Of a DNA stretch of 6,135 nt, positions 5,351-6,135 are shown in pieces. The stretch is from NCBI GenBank assembly GCA_023443145.1, contig JAEZVS010000068.1, positions 1 through 6,135 of the forward strand, in the 5' to 3' direction. Source of the stretch: Bacillota bacterium (GTDB taxonomy: Bacteria; Bacillota; Peptococcia; Peptococcales; Peptococcaceae). Position 1 is the first letter of the stretch, and each line of letters begins with the position of its first letter. The notes below the pieces were generated by a model. That model did not search any database. It was given only the letters and a program-made list of their open reading frames with translations, and was not told the origin of the DNA. The position numbers and the translations under genes are program-made.

Positions 5351-6135
5351 TGGAAAATCCTGTGTTTTCTGCCAGCGGCTTTTCGACGAGTTTTTCGTCG
5401 TTCAACCATTTATAAAAAGCGTTCCAGCGGGCGGGGTCAATATAGCCCCAGCGCGGGGCATCGGCCACATATTCGTTGGCAAGCCATTTTTGACTGGCCA
5501 TCACCAAATCTTTATCCAGTCCGTCGGCATGCGCAAGTAAAATTTCGGCCGCTTCTTCCGGATGGTCGATGGCATATTGATAGCCTTTTGCCGTTGCTGC
5601 CAAAAAAGCTTTGGCTTTATCGGGATGTTTTTTGAGAAATTCGTTGTTGGCAATGAGCACCGGGGTGTAATAATCAAAGACGGGATTTAATTTACGAAAA
5701 GACATGTAGTTGGTTTTTTCGCCTTTTATTTCGGCCGCAATGCCGTCCCAGGCGTAATAAATCCAAACCGCATCCATATCGGTTTTAAGGGCCGCAAAAA
5801 CATCGGTGGCGTTATTGGGAATGGTCTTTAAGGTGTTCGGATCGCCGCCATCTTTTTTGATGACGTCTTTCACCATCGCCAATTCAATGGGATTGTTCCA
5901 GGTGCCGTAGGTTTTCCCTTCCAGTTCTTTCGGCCGGGTGATGCCCGACGATTGCAGGGTCATGAGGCCGCTGGTGTTGTGCTGAATAAGGGCTGCCACC
6001 GCCGTCACCGGAACGGGATGTTCACTGACAAATCCCGCCGCCAAAAGGTCCTGAAAATCAACACCGAACTGGGCCTTACCCGAGCCGACCAGCGGCGTGG
6101 CCCCGCCATCCGGCGGCGGTTGGATGTCCACATCC
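5328..6135 (-). CDS. NMT1/THI5-like ABC substrate-binding protein (5' end outside window)
   Basis: Extracytoplasmic binding protein of an ABC importer, family of ThiY, YtlA and SsuA. The frame is open to the window edge (GTG at 6131 is internal, preceded by an in-frame Asp codon), so the signal peptide and first strands, perhaps 60-75 residues, are missing. About 268 residues are visible. Counting from the internal GTG, GSGKAQFGVDFQDLL (16-30), GKTYGTWNNPIELAM (72-86), DAVWIYYAWDGIAAE (120-134) and the C-terminal FSNDYLPEK (259-267) resemble thiamine-pyrimidine (ThiY-type) binding proteins. The aromatic residues W79 and W123-Y126 could stack on a ring-shaped ligand. The CCCFC motif of yeast THI5 enzymes is absent, so it is a transporter component, not a synthase. 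The ATPase gene follows with a short overlap. Substrate is not certain; sulfonates or other heterocycles remain possible. Confidence 0.85.
   Translation of the reverse strand, partial: DVDIQPPPDGGATPLVGSGKAQFGVDFQDLLAAGFVSEHPVPVTAVAALIQHNTSGLMTLQSSGITRPKELEGKTYGTWNNPIELAMVKDVIKKDGGDPNTLKTIPNNATDVFAALKTDMDAVWIYYAWDGIAAEIKGEKTNYMSFRKLNPVFDYYTPVLIANNEFLKKHPDKAKAFLAATAKGYQYAIDHPEEAAEILLAHADGLDKDLVMASQKWLANEYVADAPRWGYIDPARWNAFYKWLNDEKLVEKPLAENTGFSNDYLPEK

Overview
The window carries genes on the minus strand only, so transcription runs from high to low coordinates. It suggests an anaerobic Gram-positive-type bacterium (Firmicutes, possibly Negativicutes or a clostridial relative). The grounds are strong AGGAGG-type ribosome binding sites, GTG starts, ETF subunits that by eye resemble the bifurcating EtfAB of Acidaminococcus, and a YtlAC/ThiYZ-style ABC transporter. 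This placement is an inference from recalled family sequences, not a search.

Region 1 (about 6135-4529, reading downstream) is the end of an ABC importer operon. It holds the C-terminal part of an NMT1/THI5-like substrate-binding protein, cut by the window edge, followed with a small overlap by its ATPase. No permease is present; it should lie upstream, outside the window. The operon ends in an intrinsic terminator at about 4442-4465.

Region 2 (4110-4528) is a 419-base intergenic stretch. It holds that terminator, several short palindromes and repeats, an orphan Shine-Dalgarno sequence with a 7-codon mini-ORF, and, just before fixC, an 18-bp inverted repeat that matches the Rex (NADH/NAD+-sensing repressor) operator pattern. 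A candidate promoter overlaps that repeat.

Region 3 (4109-644) is a complete, tightly packed fixC-fixX-fixA(etfB)-fixB(etfA) operon. It encodes an electron-bifurcating NADH oxidase complex: FixAB (ETF) takes hydride from NADH, and FixC (a flavoprotein of the ETF:quinone oxidoreductase family) and FixX (a ferredoxin-like protein with eight cysteines, enough for two 4Fe-4S clusters) carry electrons on. In characterised FixABCX/EtfABCX complexes, one electron goes to quinone and one to a low-potential ferredoxin or flavodoxin. A strong hairpin terminator follows at about 601-630.

Region 4 (536-24) is a 170-residue flavodoxin-family protein with its own strong ribosome binding site. Its position directly after the fix operon makes it a candidate partner for the complex, but the intervening terminator means co-expression is not assured.

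The genes themselves belong to known families. The less ordinary parts are the control region before fixC, the two-cluster type of FixX, and the flavodoxin next to a bifurcating complex with no nitrogen-fixation gene in view.
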